From contig NZ_QFRX01000001.1 in NCBI RefSeq assembly GCF_003143935.1, positions 7,599,400 to 7,663,399 of the forward strand: DNA of 64,000 bases. Reading direction: 5' to 3'. Position 1 is the first letter of the stretch; each line of letters opens with the position of its first letter. The notes beneath the pieces are model-generated. The model had not been told where the DNA came from. It ran no database searches and saw nothing but the letters and a program-made list of their open reading frames with translations. Position numbers and translations under genes: made by a program. Source of the stretch: Streptomyces sp. Act143. GTDB taxonomy: Bacteria > Actinomycetota > Actinomycetes > Streptomycetales > Streptomycetaceae. Of this stretch, positions 7,211 through 15,782 are shown in pieces.

Positions 7211-7950
7211 ACGCCGCGCCCGCCGACCAGATCCGCCTTCTCGACGTCCAGGCCCTCGACGTCCGCCTCCAGCAGCTCGCCCACAAGCGGAAGTCGCTGC
7301 CCGAGCACGCCGAGATCGAGTCGCTGACCAAGGACGCCACCCAGCTGCGCGACCTCCTCGTCGCCGCGCAGACCGAGGAGAGCGACACCGCCCGCGAGCA
7401 GACCAAGGCCGAGCAGGACGTCGACCAGGTCCGCCAGCGCGCCGCCCGCGACCAGCAGCGCCTGGACTCCGGCGCGGTCACGTCCCCCAAGGACCTGGAG
7501 AACCTCCAGCGCGAGATCGCCTCCCTCGCCAAGCGCCAGGGCGACCTGGAGGACATCGTCCTGGAGGTCATGGAGCGCCGTGAGTCCGCGCAGGAGCGGG
7601 TCGCCGAGCTGACCGAGCGGGTCGGCGCGGTCCAGGGCAAGATCGACGACGCGACGGCCCGCCGGGAGGCGGCGTTCGAGGGCATCGACGGCGAGGTCGC
7701 CACGGTCACCAAGGAGCGCGAGGTCATCGCGGGCACCATCCCCGCGGACCTGCTCAAGCTCTACGACAAGCTGCGCGAGCAGCAGGGCGGTATCGGCGCG
7801 GCCAAGCTGTACCAGCGCACCTGCCAGGGCTGCCGCCAGGAGCTGGCGATCACCGACATCAACGAGATCCGCGCGGCGGCGCCCGACACGGTCGTCCGCT
7901 GCGAGAACTGCCGCCGCATCCTGGTGCGCACGGCCGAGTCGGGTCTGTAG
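7207..7950 (+). CDS. Zinc-ribbon coiled-coil protein (CT398/C4-type family)
   Basis: A 247-residue protein. Residues 10-185 form a long charged coiled coil. Residues 195-240 carry a C4 zinc ribbon seen as CQGCRQ and CENCRR. The same protein sits next to Nif3 and RNase HI in other streptomycetes, suggesting a nucleic-acid-related role, but no activity is established. The frame has no ATG, GTG or TTG between the preceding stop and codon 122, yet the coiled coil reads cleanly from 7207. A CTG there overlaps the Nif3 stop (CTGA), with GGGAG at 7195-7199 seven bases upstream. CTG is therefore the likely start codon. Confidence 0.85.
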   Translation: MNAAPADQIRLLDVQALDVRLQQLAHKRKSLPEHAEIESLTKDATQLRDLLVAAQTEESDTAREQTKAEQDVDQVRQRAARDQQRLDSGAVTSPKDLENLQREIASLAKRQGDLEDIVLEVMERRESAQERVAELTERVGAVQGKIDDATARREAAFEGIDGEVATVTKEREVIAGTIPADLLKLYDKLREQQGGIGAAKLYQRTCQGCRQELAITDINEIRAAAPDTVVRCENCRRILVRTAESGL

Positions 7951-8009
7951 AGGCCGTGAGGCCCTTTGGGGCTTTGAGGCCCTTGAGGGTTCTGTAAGGA
8001 GCTTTGCGC

Positions 8010-9485
8010 GTGCGGGAGTTCATCGTCGAGGCGGACGGCGGGTCGCGGGGCAACCCCGGCCCGGCCGGGTACGGCTCGGTCGTCATCGACGCGGCCACGG
8101 GCGAGACGCTGGCGGAGCGGGCCGAGTACATCGGCGTCGCGACGAACAACGTCGCCGAGTACCGGGGCCTGGTGGCCGGCCTGCGCGCGGCGGCCGAACT
8201 GGACCCCGCCGCCTCCGTCCACGTCCGCATGGACTCCAAGCTCGTCGTCGAGCAGATGTCGGGCCGCTGGAAGATCAAGCACCCGGACATGAAGCCGCTG
8301 GCGATGGAGGCGGCACGGGTGCTCCCGCCGGACCGGGTGACGTACGAGTGGATCCCGCGCGAGCGGAACAAGCACGCGGACCGGTTGGCGAACGAGGCGA
8401 TGGACGCGGGGGCGAAGGGGGAGCAGTGGTCGGCTTCGGCTTCGGTGGCGGAGTTGGAGACGAGGGCCGCCGCGTCCGCCGCGCCTGAGCCGTCCGGCCC
8501 GCCGGGTGACGCGGTGGCGGGTGCGGCGCGCGCGCGGGCTGCGCTGGCGGCGGCCTCGGCGGCGGCGGCTTCGACCTCGGCTGCGTCGGCGGCCTCGGCC
8601 TCGCCTGCGTTGGTGGCTTCGGCCTCCCCTGCGGCGGCGGCCTCGACCTTCGCCTCCTCTGCTACCGCCTCCTCTGCTACCGCCTCCTCTGCTACCGCCC
8701 ACTCTGCTACCGCCCACGCTGCTGCTGCGCCTTCTTCCGCCGGCCGGTCTTCCCGCCGCGGAGCGGCGGAGTCTCCGGGCGGCGGAGCCGCGAAGGCTGA
8801 CGCTGATGTCCGGGCCGCTCAGAGCGTCGCCAGTCCTGGCTGGGCCCCGGCCGACATGGGGTCGCCTGCGACCTTCGTGCTGCTGCGGCACGGGGAGACG
8901 CCGTTGACTCCGCAGAAGCGGTTCTCGGGGAGCGGGGGGACCGACCCGTCGCTGTCCGAGGTGGGGCGCGAGCAGGCGCGGCGGGTCGCGGAGGCGCTGG
9001 CCCGGCGTGGCACCGTACAGGAGATCGTGGCGTCGCCCCTCACCCGTACCCGGGAGACCGCGGCCGCCGTGGCCGAGCGCCTCGGGCTGGACGTGACCGT
9101 CGAGGAAGGGCTGCGGGAGACCGACTTCGGGGCGTGGGAAGGGCTGACCTTCGGAGAGGTGCGGGAGCGGTACCCCGACGACCTCAACCGCTGGCTCGCC
9201 GACCCCGACGCCGAACCCACCGGCGGCGGTGAGAGCTTCGCGGCGACGGCCACCCGGATCGCCGCCACCCGCGACAAGCTGATCGCCGCGTACGCGGGCC
9301 GTACGGTCCTGCTGGTCAGCCACGTCACGCCGATCAAGACGTTCGTACGCCTCGCCCTCGGCGCCCCGCCGGAGTCCCTGTTCCGCATGGAACTGAGCGC
9401 CGCCTCCCTGTCGGCGGTGGCGTACTACGCCGACGGCAACGCCAGCGTCCGCCTCTTCAACGACACGTCCCACCTGCGTCCCTGA
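8010..9485 (+). CDS. Bifunctional RNase HI / histidine phosphatase
   Basis: A 491-residue fusion. Residues 1-135 are RNase HI, with DGGSRGNPGPAGYG at the N-terminus and further acidic residues in NNVAEYRGL, RMDSKL and NKHADRLAN. From about residue 292 comes a phosphoglycerate-mutase-type phosphatase with LLRHGE and a second catalytic His in VSHVTP. The S. coelicolor homologue SCO2299 is known as a bifunctional RNase H and acid phosphatase. Between the domains lies an Ala/Ser-rich linker of about 150 residues that looks expanded by repeats. GTG 8010 is chosen because AAGGAG at 7996-8001 is eight bases upstream; the TTG at 8004 is too close. The 3' end overlaps the convergent KDPG aldolase gene by 29 bases. 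Confidence 0.92.
   Translation: MREFIVEADGGSRGNPGPAGYGSVVIDAATGETLAERAEYIGVATNNVAEYRGLVAGLRAAAELDPAASVHVRMDSKLVVEQMSGRWKIKHPDMKPLAMEAARVLPPDRVTYEWIPRERNKHADRLANEAMDAGAKGEQWSASASVAELETRAAASAAPEPSGPPGDAVAGAARARAALAAASAAAASTSAASAASASPALVASASPAAAASTFASSATASSATASSATAHSATAHAAAAPSSAGRSSRRGAAESPGGGAAKADADVRAAQSVASPGWAPADMGSPATFVLLRHGETPLTPQKRFSGSGGTDPSLSEVGREQARRVAEALARRGTVQEIVASPLTRTRETAAAVAERLGLDVTVEEGLRETDFGAWEGLTFGEVRERYPDDLNRWLADPDAEPTGGGESFAATATRIAATRDKLIAAYAGRTVLLVSHVTPIKTFVRLALGAPPESLFRMELSAASLSAVAYYADGNASVRLFNDTSHLRP
8651..8710 (+). repeat. 15-base tandem repeat in the RNase HI/phosphatase linker
   Basis: Four consecutive 15-base units of the form CGCCTCCTCTGCTAC (the fourth with CCA in place of CTC), followed by a decayed fifth. 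They encode Ala/Ser/Thr repeats in the flexible linker. The unit keeps the frame, so copy number can vary freely. Confidence 0.88.
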
Positions 9486-10098
9486 GGTCCCTGAGTCCGG
9501 CGGCGGCGCGGGCCAGCTCCTCGACCCGCGCCCAGTCCCGCGTGGCGATCGCCTCCGCCGGCAGCATCCAAGTCCCGCCCACACACCCCACGTTGGGCAG
9601 GGCCAGGTAATCCGCGGCGTTCGCCGGGCCGATCCCTCCCGTCGGGCAGAAGCGCGCCTGCGGCAACGGCCCGGCCAGCGACTTCAGATACGCCGTCCCG
9701 CCCGCGGCCTGCGCCGGGAAGAACTTCATCTCCCGCACCCCGCGCTCCAGCAACGCCACGACCTCGGACGCGGTCGAGACCCCCGGCAGGAACGGCACCC
9801 CGGACGCCCGCATGGCGTCGAGGAGTACGTCCGTCCACCCCGGGCTCACCAGAAACCGCGCCCCGGCCCGTACGCACTCCGTCACCTGCTCCGGCGTCAC
9901 GACAGTCCCCGCGCCGACCACCGCGTCCGGCACCCCGTCGGCGATCGCCCGGATCGCCTTCAGCGCGACCGGCGTCCGCAGGGTCACTTCGATCGCCGGC
10001 AGCCCTCCCGCCACCAGCGCCCGCGCCAGCGGCACGGCATCGGAGGCGTCCTCGATGACGACGACGGGCACGACGGGGGCGAGATCCAGCACGCTCAT
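9457..10098 (-). CDS. eda: 2-dehydro-3-deoxy-phosphogluconate (KDPG) aldolase
   Basis: A 213-residue class I aldolase of the KDPG/KHG family. The segment PAIEVTLRT carries the catalytic Glu near residue 41. The Schiff-base Lys lies in EMKFFPAQ near residue 130, and CPTGGI is the phosphate-binding loop. It cleaves 2-keto-3-deoxy-6-phosphogluconate to pyruvate and glyceraldehyde-3-phosphate, or related keto-deoxy acids. ATG 10098 was chosen because the family begins at the VLDLAPVVPVVVI strand; the frame is open further upstream without homology. It converges on the RNase HI/phosphatase gene with a 29-base tail overlap. No Entner-Doudoroff dehydratase is nearby, so the physiological substrate is open. 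Confidence 0.9.
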   Translation of the reverse strand: MSVLDLAPVVPVVVIEDASDAVPLARALVAGGLPAIEVTLRTPVALKAIRAIADGVPDAVVGAGTVVTPEQVTECVRAGARFLVSPGWTDVLLDAMRASGVPFLPGVSTASEVVALLERGVREMKFFPAQAAGGTAYLKSLAGPLPQARFCPTGGIGPANAADYLALPNVGCVGGTWMLPAEAIATRDWARVEELARAAAGLRDLRDAGGTCR

Positions 10099-10178
10099 GG
10101 CCTCATCGTGCCCATGAGGAGCGATGTGTGCAATGAGCGTTGCGGAGGATGCAATGGGGTCAGGAGGCGGGTGTGCGC

Positions 10179-10961
10179 CTAGTGGACCTCGTCCACCAGC
10201 ACATCCAGCGACCACGCCTTCCCGGCCCCCTTCGGCGGCTCCACCTCGACCACGTACCCGAGGTCCCGCAGCGCCTCCACCAGCTCGGCGGGCCCGGCAG
10301 GCGCGATGCCCGCCGCCAGCAGACTCCGTACGATCCGCCCCTTGGTCGCCTTGTTGAAGTGGCTCACCACCTTCCGCGTCGGCGCGTGCAGCACCCGCAC
10401 GCTCGCCGTCCGCCCGGCCACGTCCCCCTTCGGCTTCCAGGCGGCGGCGTAGGCGGAGGACCGCAGATCAAGCACGAGCCCCGCCCCGGCCGCCTCCGGC
10501 ATGACCTCGGCCATCGGCCCCCGCCAGTGCGCCCCCAGCGCCCCGAGCCCCGGCAGCTTCACGCCCATGGAGCACCGGTACGAGGGGATCTTGTCGCCGA
10601 CCCCGACGGCCCCCCACAGCCCCGAGAACACCAGCAGCTGCCGCCCCGCCCGCCGCTTCGCGCCCGCGTCGAGGGAGGCGAGGCCGAGCGCGTCATACAG
10701 CACACCGGTGTAGATCTCCCCGGCAGGCCGCGCCCCGGCGCCCAGCAGTTCCGCGTTCTTCCCGACTTCACCCCGCAGCCCCTCGCTCAGCCCGAGCACC
10801 TCCCGGGCCTTCTCCTCGTCCCCCGCACACAGCTCGACGAGCTCACCGAGCACGGCCGCCCGTGCCTCGGTCAGCCCCGGCAACGACAACGACTCCAGCT
10901 TCAGCGGGGCGCCACGACCGGAGGAGGCCTTGCCTTCGGACGGCGGCAGCAGGACAAGCAC
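10179..10961 (-). CDS. yaaA: YaaA-family (DUF328) peroxide-stress protein
   Basis: A 260-residue protein with the YaaA signature LLPPSEGK at its N-terminus. Other family blocks are YTGVLYDALG near residue 95, FSGLWGAV near residue 125, and a C-terminal SHFNKATKGRIVR block. E. coli YaaA lowers free intracellular iron under hydrogen peroxide stress; newer work describes DNA-binding activity in the family. The start is GTG 10961, where the upstream AAGGAG is nine bases away. It is divergent from the RNB ribonuclease gene (80 bases apart) and in the same direction as eda, 80 bases from its start. Confidence 0.88.
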   Translation of the reverse strand: MLVLLPPSEGKASSGRGAPLKLESLSLPGLTEARAAVLGELVELCAGDEEKAREVLGLSEGLRGEVGKNAELLGAGARPAGEIYTGVLYDALGLASLDAGAKRRAGRQLLVFSGLWGAVGVGDKIPSYRCSMGVKLPGLGALGAHWRGPMAEVMPEAAGAGLVLDLRSSAYAAAWKPKGDVAGRTASVRVLHAPTRKVVSHFNKATKGRIVRSLLAAGIAPAGPAELVEALRDLGYVVEVEPPKGAGKAWSLDVLVDEVH

Positions 10962-11040
10962 GGGATGGATCTCCTTCACGTCTGGCTCCGCCCCAGCGTA
11001 CGGCGTGCCACCCTGCGCCCCCCGCTCTACGCTCGCTGGT

Positions 11041-12477
11041 ATGCCCCGCCGCCACATCAGCGTGACCGGCGCCCCCGAAGCCCCTCTCCGGGCCGCCCTC
11101 ACCGCACTGCGCACCGACCTCGGCGTGCCGGACGCCTACCCGCCGAACGCGGCGGCGGAAGCCGGCCACCCGCCGCCGCTCCCACCGCACGACGACGCCA
11201 CCGACATCCCCTTCTTCACCATCGACCCGCCCACGTCCACCGACCTCGACCAGGCGATGCACCTCTCCCGCCGGGGCACCGGCTACCGCGTCCACTACGC
11301 CATCGCCGACGTCGCCGCCTTCGTCGTACCCGGATCGGCACTGGACGCCGAGACCCACCGCCGGGTGATGACCCTCTACTTCCCCGACGAGAAGGTCCCG
11401 CTGCACCCACCGGTGCTCAGCGAGGGCACGGCCAGCCTGCTCCCGGACCAGACCCGCCCGGCGGCCCTGTGGACGATCGACCTCGACGCGGAGGGCCGGA
11501 CGGTGGCGGTGGACGTCCGCCGCGCCCTGGTCCGCAGCCGGGCGAAGCTGGACTACGAGGGCGTGCAGAAGGAGATCGACGGGGGCACCGCGGAGGAGCC
11601 GCTGGCCCTGCTGGAGGTGGTGGGCCGGCTGCGGGAGGAGCTGGAGGTGGCCCGGGGCGGCATCTCCCTGAACGTCCCCGAACAGGAGATCGTCGAGCAC
11701 GACGGGGGTTACCAGCTGTCGTACCGCGCCCCGCTCCCCGCGGACGGCTGGAACGCCCAGATCTCCCTGCTCACGGGCATGGCGGCGGCGGACCTGATGC
11801 TCACCCACGGCACCGGCGTACTGCGCACGCTCCCCGCCGCCCCCGACGGCGCGGTCGGCCGCCTGCGCCGCACGGCCCACGCCCTGCACATCGACTGGCC
11901 GCACCACGTCTCGTACGCGGCGCTCGTGCGGTCGCTGGACCCGCAGGTCCCGCACCACGCGGCCTTCCTGCAGGAGTGCACGACGCTGCTGCGCGGCGCG
12001 GGCTACACGGTCTTCCGCGACGGGGTCCTCCCACCGATCACCACCCATGCGGCGGTGGCGGCCCCGTACGCCCACTGCACGGCCCCCCTGCGCCGCCTCG
12101 CCGACCGCTACGCGTCGGAGATCTGCCTGGCGGCAGTGGCGGGGCAGGCTCCGCCGGACTGGGTGCTGAGGGCGCTGGACTCACTGCCGCAGGAGATGAC
12201 CGAGGGCGGCCGGCGCGCGGCCACGGTCGAGCGGGAGTGCGTCGACATCGTCGAGGCGGCGCTGCTGAAGGACCGGGTGGGGGAGGTCTTCGACGGGTGC
12301 GTGGTGGAGGTGGAGGAGCGCAGGCCGTCGGTGGGGGTGGTGGTGTTGGAGTCCCCGGCGGTGATCGGCCGCATCGACGGGATCGACGGGGAGGATCTCC
12401 CCCTGGGCGAGCGTCTGCGGGTCAGGCTGCTGCAGGCCGATCCGGGAGCGTCGAAGGTGCGGTTCGCGCCTGCGTGA
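11041..12477 (+). CDS. RNB-domain ribonuclease (RNase II/R family)
   Basis: A 478-residue exoribonuclease-like protein. The catalytic Asp cluster lies near residues 52-75 (IDPPTSTDLDQAMHL), followed by YRVHYAIADVAAFV. Family blocks continue with PLHPPVLSEG and, near residue 345, HCTAPLRRLADR. Full-length RNase II/R proteins carry N-terminal cold-shock domains that are absent here; a short C-terminal beta region (about residues 410-478) may be a degenerate S1-like domain. It probably degrades RNA 3' to 5'. The start is ATG 11041. Its 3' end overlaps the convergent membrane-protein gene by 56 bases, so antisense interference at the tails is possible. Confidence 0.9.
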   Translation: MPRRHISVTGAPEAPLRAALTALRTDLGVPDAYPPNAAAEAGHPPPLPPHDDATDIPFFTIDPPTSTDLDQAMHLSRRGTGYRVHYAIADVAAFVVPGSALDAETHRRVMTLYFPDEKVPLHPPVLSEGTASLLPDQTRPAALWTIDLDAEGRTVAVDVRRALVRSRAKLDYEGVQKEIDGGTAEEPLALLEVVGRLREELEVARGGISLNVPEQEIVEHDGGYQLSYRAPLPADGWNAQISLLTGMAAADLMLTHGTGVLRTLPAAPDGAVGRLRRTAHALHIDWPHHVSYAALVRSLDPQVPHHAAFLQECTTLLRGAGYTVFRDGVLPPITTHAAVAAPYAHCTAPLRRLADRYASEICLAAVAGQAPPDWVLRALDSLPQEMTEGGRRAATVERECVDIVEAALLKDRVGEVFDGCVVEVEERRPSVGVVVLESPAVIGRIDGIDGEDLPLGERLRVRLLQADPGASKVRFAPA

Positions 12478-13042
12478 TCGCACGGGTGAGGGAGGCGGGG
12501 TCGTCGGCGTGGAACCGGACCGTGTGGATGTGCCGTTGGCGGCCGAGGAGGGTGAAGTGGGTGACGGGATGGGTGAGTTCGAGGACGAGGGTGGTGCGGG
12601 CGCCGACGGGAAGGTCGAGGACGCTGGCGGTGCGTTCGTGGGCGGTCCGCAACTCACGTCGTACGGCAGCGATTTGCTGAAGCGGTACGCGTAGGTCGAC
12701 GTACGCGCCTCGGCGGATCAGAAGGGTGCCGGTGCCGATGTCGAGGACGTGCGGTCGTACGACGTCGGCGGCATGCATACCGATGACGAGAGCGACGGTG
12801 TAGAGGTCCAGGCCGAGGACGCCCCGGTGGACGGTCGGCCAGTCCCGCAGCAGCACGGACATGGTCAGCGACTCGATGACGCAGACGAAGGCGAGCCCGA
12901 ACATCAGTGGCCCCGCGCCGCGGGCGTAGGGGAAGGCGACGCACCCGGAGCCGCCGGCCAGGTGCGTCCGCCGGGCGGCCCAGAGGACGAGGCTGACGAG
13001 GAGCCGTGTCTCGTGCCGGAGCAGTGCGCGCACGATCCTCAT
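12422..13042 (-). CDS. Hypothetical membrane protein, MerR partner
   Basis: A 206-residue protein with two hydrophobic helices, around residues 45-70 and 80-100, followed by a cytosolic region of about 105 residues rich in beta-strand-like segments. It resembles small Streptomyces membrane proteins with a C-terminal PH-like domain, but no family is assigned. Its ATG overlaps the MerR stop by four bases (ATGA), so both are expressed together and the MerR protein probably controls it. The 3' end overlaps the RNB gene by 56 bases on the opposite strand. Confidence 0.72.
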   Translation of the reverse strand: MRIVRALLRHETRLLVSLVLWAARRTHLAGGSGCVAFPYARGAGPLMFGLAFVCVIESLTMSVLLRDWPTVHRGVLGLDLYTVALVIGMHAADVVRPHVLDIGTGTLLIRRGAYVDLRVPLQQIAAVRRELRTAHERTASVLDLPVGARTTLVLELTHPVTHFTLLGRQRHIHTVRFHADDPASLTRAITQARTAPSTLPDRPAAA

Positions 13043-13800
13043 GGCCGCTGTCCCTGGACGATGCGCAGGGCCTGCCGGACGGCCTCCGCCTGGGCCGGGG
13101 CGAAGTCGGCGTAGAGGGCACGGAGGAAGCTGTGCTCGGGGTCGATGTCGGTCGCGGGCAGCAGGGCGGGAGGGATGAGGGCGGCGAGGGTACGGGCGGC
13201 TTCGGCGATGCGGGGGTCGGCGGGCGGGGCGTCGACGAGGGAGTCGAGCAGGGCGTACGCCTTCTTGGCGTCGGCGAGGGCGTCGGGGGAGGCGAAGGCG
13301 GAGGTGACGGCACTCAGCAGCCGTTCCCTCTGCTCAGGATCGGCGGCAGTCTCGATCAAGGCGAGGACCTCACGGTCCTTGACGGCCATGGGGGAGTCGG
13401 CGAGGGGGGCCATGTCGCGGAAGAGGGCGGCGAGTTCGGGCGAGACGGGGCCTTCGGGAGGGAGCGCGCCGGCACTGCCGTCCGCGTCGAGCAGGGCCCG
13501 CAACCGCACCCGCCGCTCGCGGAGGGCGGCCTCCTGCCGGGCGAGGTCCTCGTCGAGTTCGGTGAGCACCTCGACGAGATCCTTCCCGGCGTCCTCGACG
13601 AGCACGTCCCGCACCTCGGCGAGCCCCAGCCCCAGCTCGGTCAGCCGCCGGATGCGGGCGAGCACGACGGCGTGCCGCAGGGTGTAGTCCCGGTAGCCGT
13701 TGCTGAGCCGCTCCGGCTCGGGCAACAGCCCGAGATGGTGGTAGTGCCGCACGGTCCGCGTGGTGACGCCGACGACGGCGGCGAGTTCTCCGATCCGCAT
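13039..13800 (-). CDS. MerR-family transcriptional regulator
   Basis: A 253-residue regulator. Residues 1-70 form the winged helix-turn-helix, recognised from MRIGELAAVVGVTTRTVRHY at the start and GLLPEPERLSNGYRDY next. An alpha-helical dimerisation segment (residues 80-130) and a helical effector domain of about 120 residues follow. There is no cysteine metal-site pattern, so an organic ligand is more likely than a metal. The promoter directly upstream has the 19-base spacer typical of MerR-controlled promoters, pointing to autoregulation. Its -10 sits seven bases before the ATG, so the mRNA is probably leaderless. It is coupled to the membrane-protein gene downstream. Confidence 0.9.
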   Translation of the reverse strand: MRIGELAAVVGVTTRTVRHYHHLGLLPEPERLSNGYRDYTLRHAVVLARIRRLTELGLGLAEVRDVLVEDAGKDLVEVLTELDEDLARQEAALRERRVRLRALLDADGSAGALPPEGPVSPELAALFRDMAPLADSPMAVKDREVLALIETAADPEQRERLLSAVTSAFASPDALADAKKAYALLDSLVDAPPADPRIAEAARTLAALIPPALLPATDIDPEHSFLRALYADFAPAQAEAVRQALRIVQGQRP

Positions 13801-13806
13801 GGGATC

Positions 13807-13837
13807 AGTAGAGACGTTGACGTCGCGTGAGGGTCAA
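13807..13837 (-). promoter_or_regulatory. MerR-type autoregulated promoter with 19-base spacer
   Basis: Read on the minus strand, TTGACC (13837-13832) and TCTACT (13812-13807) are separated by 19 bases instead of 17. MerR-family activators bind such elongated spacers and realign the two hexamers. The predicted start coincides with the merR ATG, giving a leaderless transcript. Confidence 0.6.
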
Positions 13838-14012
13838 GGCCGGACCCGGTGCCTCTCACGAACGGGTACGCTCCGGTGGTGCGGTCCCAGCGCCGACCGA
13901 AGGGCTGTTTCCCTGGTGGCCGCCGGATTCCTTCGCCTTCGATCTGGAGACAACGGACTTTCTCTGACCACTCCGGCGTTGCACCCTGAGAACGACGGAC
14001 AGGGGGCGCGGC

Positions 14013-14828
14013 GTGGAACAGGCACTGTGGACTCGGGCGAAGCTGGGCCGCTGCGGCCCCCGCCTGGACCTCCTCACGGCCCGCTTCGACAAGCACGTCT
14101 ACGCCCCCCACGCCCATGACGAGTTCACGGTCGGCGTGTGCGTGGGCGGCTCGGAGATCATCGACTACAGGGGCGGCCATATCCGCACAGGCCCCGGCAG
14201 CATCGTCGTACTGGCACCGGGAGAGGTGCACACAGGAGGCCCGGGAAACGCGACGGACGGCTACGCGTACCGGGCCCTGTACGCGGAGACGCCCCTGCTC
14301 GCCGACGGCACCCTCGGCTTCCCGCACTTCCGCGAGCCCCTGATAGACGACCCGGAGCTGGCCGCCGCCCTCCTGCGTACCCACACCGCCCTGAGCGCCC
14401 GCCCCGACCCCCTGGAAGCCGAGTCCCGCCTGCCCTGGCTGCTCACGGCCCTGGCCCGCCGCCATTCGACGGCCCGCCCCGCCGACGACAGGCTCCCCGG
14501 CGCGGACCGCATCGCCCGCGTCGTACGCGACCGCCTGGCGGACGAACTGCTGGACCCGCCGTCCCTGGCCCTGCTGGGCGCGGAACTGGGCCTGTCCCGC
14601 TACCAGCTCCTACGCGCCTTCCGTACGACGATGGGCCTGCCCCCGTACGCCTGGCTGGCGCAATACCGGGTCCACCGCGCCCGGACCCTGCTGGAATCGG
14701 GGCTGCGCCCGGCGGAGGCGGCGGCAGCGGTGGGCTTCGCGGACCAGGCGCACCTCACGCGGTGGTTCCGGCGGGTGCTGGGGGTGACGCCGGCGGCGTA
14801 CCGCAACAGCGTTCAAGACGGGCGCTGA
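14013..14828 (+). CDS. AraC-family transcriptional regulator
   Basis: A 271-residue regulator. Residues 1-150 form a cupin-like AraC_binding domain with PHAHDEFTVGV and the loop APGEVHTGGPG. Residues 175-265 form the double helix-turn-helix (SRYQLLRAFRTTMGL, then RPAEAAAAVGFADQAHLTRW). This group commonly controls a neighbouring amino-acid or metabolite exporter, and an EamA exporter gene follows 21 bases downstream. The start is GTG 14013, behind AGGGGG. It is divergent from the merR gene across about 210 bases. The ligand is unknown. Confidence 0.9.
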   Translation: MEQALWTRAKLGRCGPRLDLLTARFDKHVYAPHAHDEFTVGVCVGGSEIIDYRGGHIRTGPGSIVVLAPGEVHTGGPGNATDGYAYRALYAETPLLADGTLGFPHFREPLIDDPELAAALLRTHTALSARPDPLEAESRLPWLLTALARRHSTARPADDRLPGADRIARVVRDRLADELLDPPSLALLGAELGLSRYQLLRAFRTTMGLPPYAWLAQYRVHRARTLLESGLRPAEAAAAVGFADQAHLTRWFRRVLGVTPAAYRNSVQDGR

Positions 14829-14849
14829 CGGCGCGACGAGCATGGCGGT

Positions 14850-15782
14850 ATGACTGCACGCGGCTGGTTCCTGTTCTCCCTGATGGGAGTGGTGTGGGGC
14901 ATCCCCTACCTGATGATCAAGGTGGCGGTGGAGGCCCCGCTGTCGCCGTCCTTCGTGGTGTTCACGCGGTGCGCGCTGGGCGCGGCGCTGCTGCTGCCGT
15001 TCGCGGTGCGGCAGGGGAACCTGACAGGGACGGTCCGACGCCACTGGAAGCCGCTCCTGGCCTTCGCGTGCATAGAGATCATCGGCCCGTGGTTCACGCT
15101 GACGGACGCGGAGAGGCATCTGTCGAGCTCGACGGCGGGGCTGCTGATAGCCGGGGTGCCGATCGTGGGCGTGGCGCTGGCCCGCTTCTTCGGTGACACG
15201 GAGCGGCTGGGTGCGCGGCGGTCGGCGGGGCTGGGGTTGGGCCTGGCCGGGGTCGGGGTCTTGACGGTGCCGCACCTGACGGGCGGGGACGCGCGCTCAC
15301 TGGGCGAGGTACTGCTGACGGTCGTCGGCTACGCGACGGCGCCCCTGATCGCGGCCCGCTGGCTGAAGGACGTCCCCACCCTCCAGCTGACCGCGCCCTG
15401 CCTGGCGCTGGCGGCGGTGGTGTACGCACCGGCGGCGGGAGCGACGTGGCCGTCGTCGATGCCGTCGGCGTCGGTACTGACGGCGCTGGTCGCCCTGGGG
15501 GCGATCTGCACGGCGCTGGCCTTCGTGGCGTTCCTGGAGCTGATCAAGGAGGTGGGCCCGACGCGGGCGACGGTGTTCACGTACGTCAATCCGGCGGTGG
15601 CGGTGGCGGCGGGGGCGCTGTTCCTGGGGGAGGAGCTGACGCTGGGCATCGGGGCGGCGTTCACGCTGATCCTGGGGGGCTCGGTCCTGGCGACGGCGTC
15701 TGGAGCCCGGCGCTCTGGCCGCCCGGTAACATGGTCGACACGGCAGACGAGCCGGGCGGACGGCCGCGTGGAGTCCCCTTGA
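14850..15782 (+). CDS. EamA-family (DMT superfamily) exporter
   Basis: A 310-residue membrane protein with about ten hydrophobic helices in two EamA repeats, typical of drug/metabolite or amino-acid exporters. The first repeat begins GWFLFSLMGVVWGIPYL and the second has FTYVNPAVAVAAGALFLGE. It starts 21 bases after the AraC gene and is probably its target. The last 14 codons run into the 5' end of rnpB: the coding frame ends at 15782 while the RNase P RNA begins near 15742. The C-terminal residues TSRADGRVESP are therefore encoded by the RNA gene and are unlikely to be conserved. Confidence 0.88.
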   Translation: MTARGWFLFSLMGVVWGIPYLMIKVAVEAPLSPSFVVFTRCALGAALLLPFAVRQGNLTGTVRRHWKPLLAFACIEIIGPWFTLTDAERHLSSSTAGLLIAGVPIVGVALARFFGDTERLGARRSAGLGLGLAGVGVLTVPHLTGGDARSLGEVLLTVVGYATAPLIAARWLKDVPTLQLTAPCLALAAVVYAPAAGATWPSSMPSASVLTALVALGAICTALAFVAFLELIKEVGPTRATVFTYVNPAVAVAAGALFLGEELTLGIGAAFTLILGGSVLATASGARRSGRPVTWSTRQTSRADGRVESP

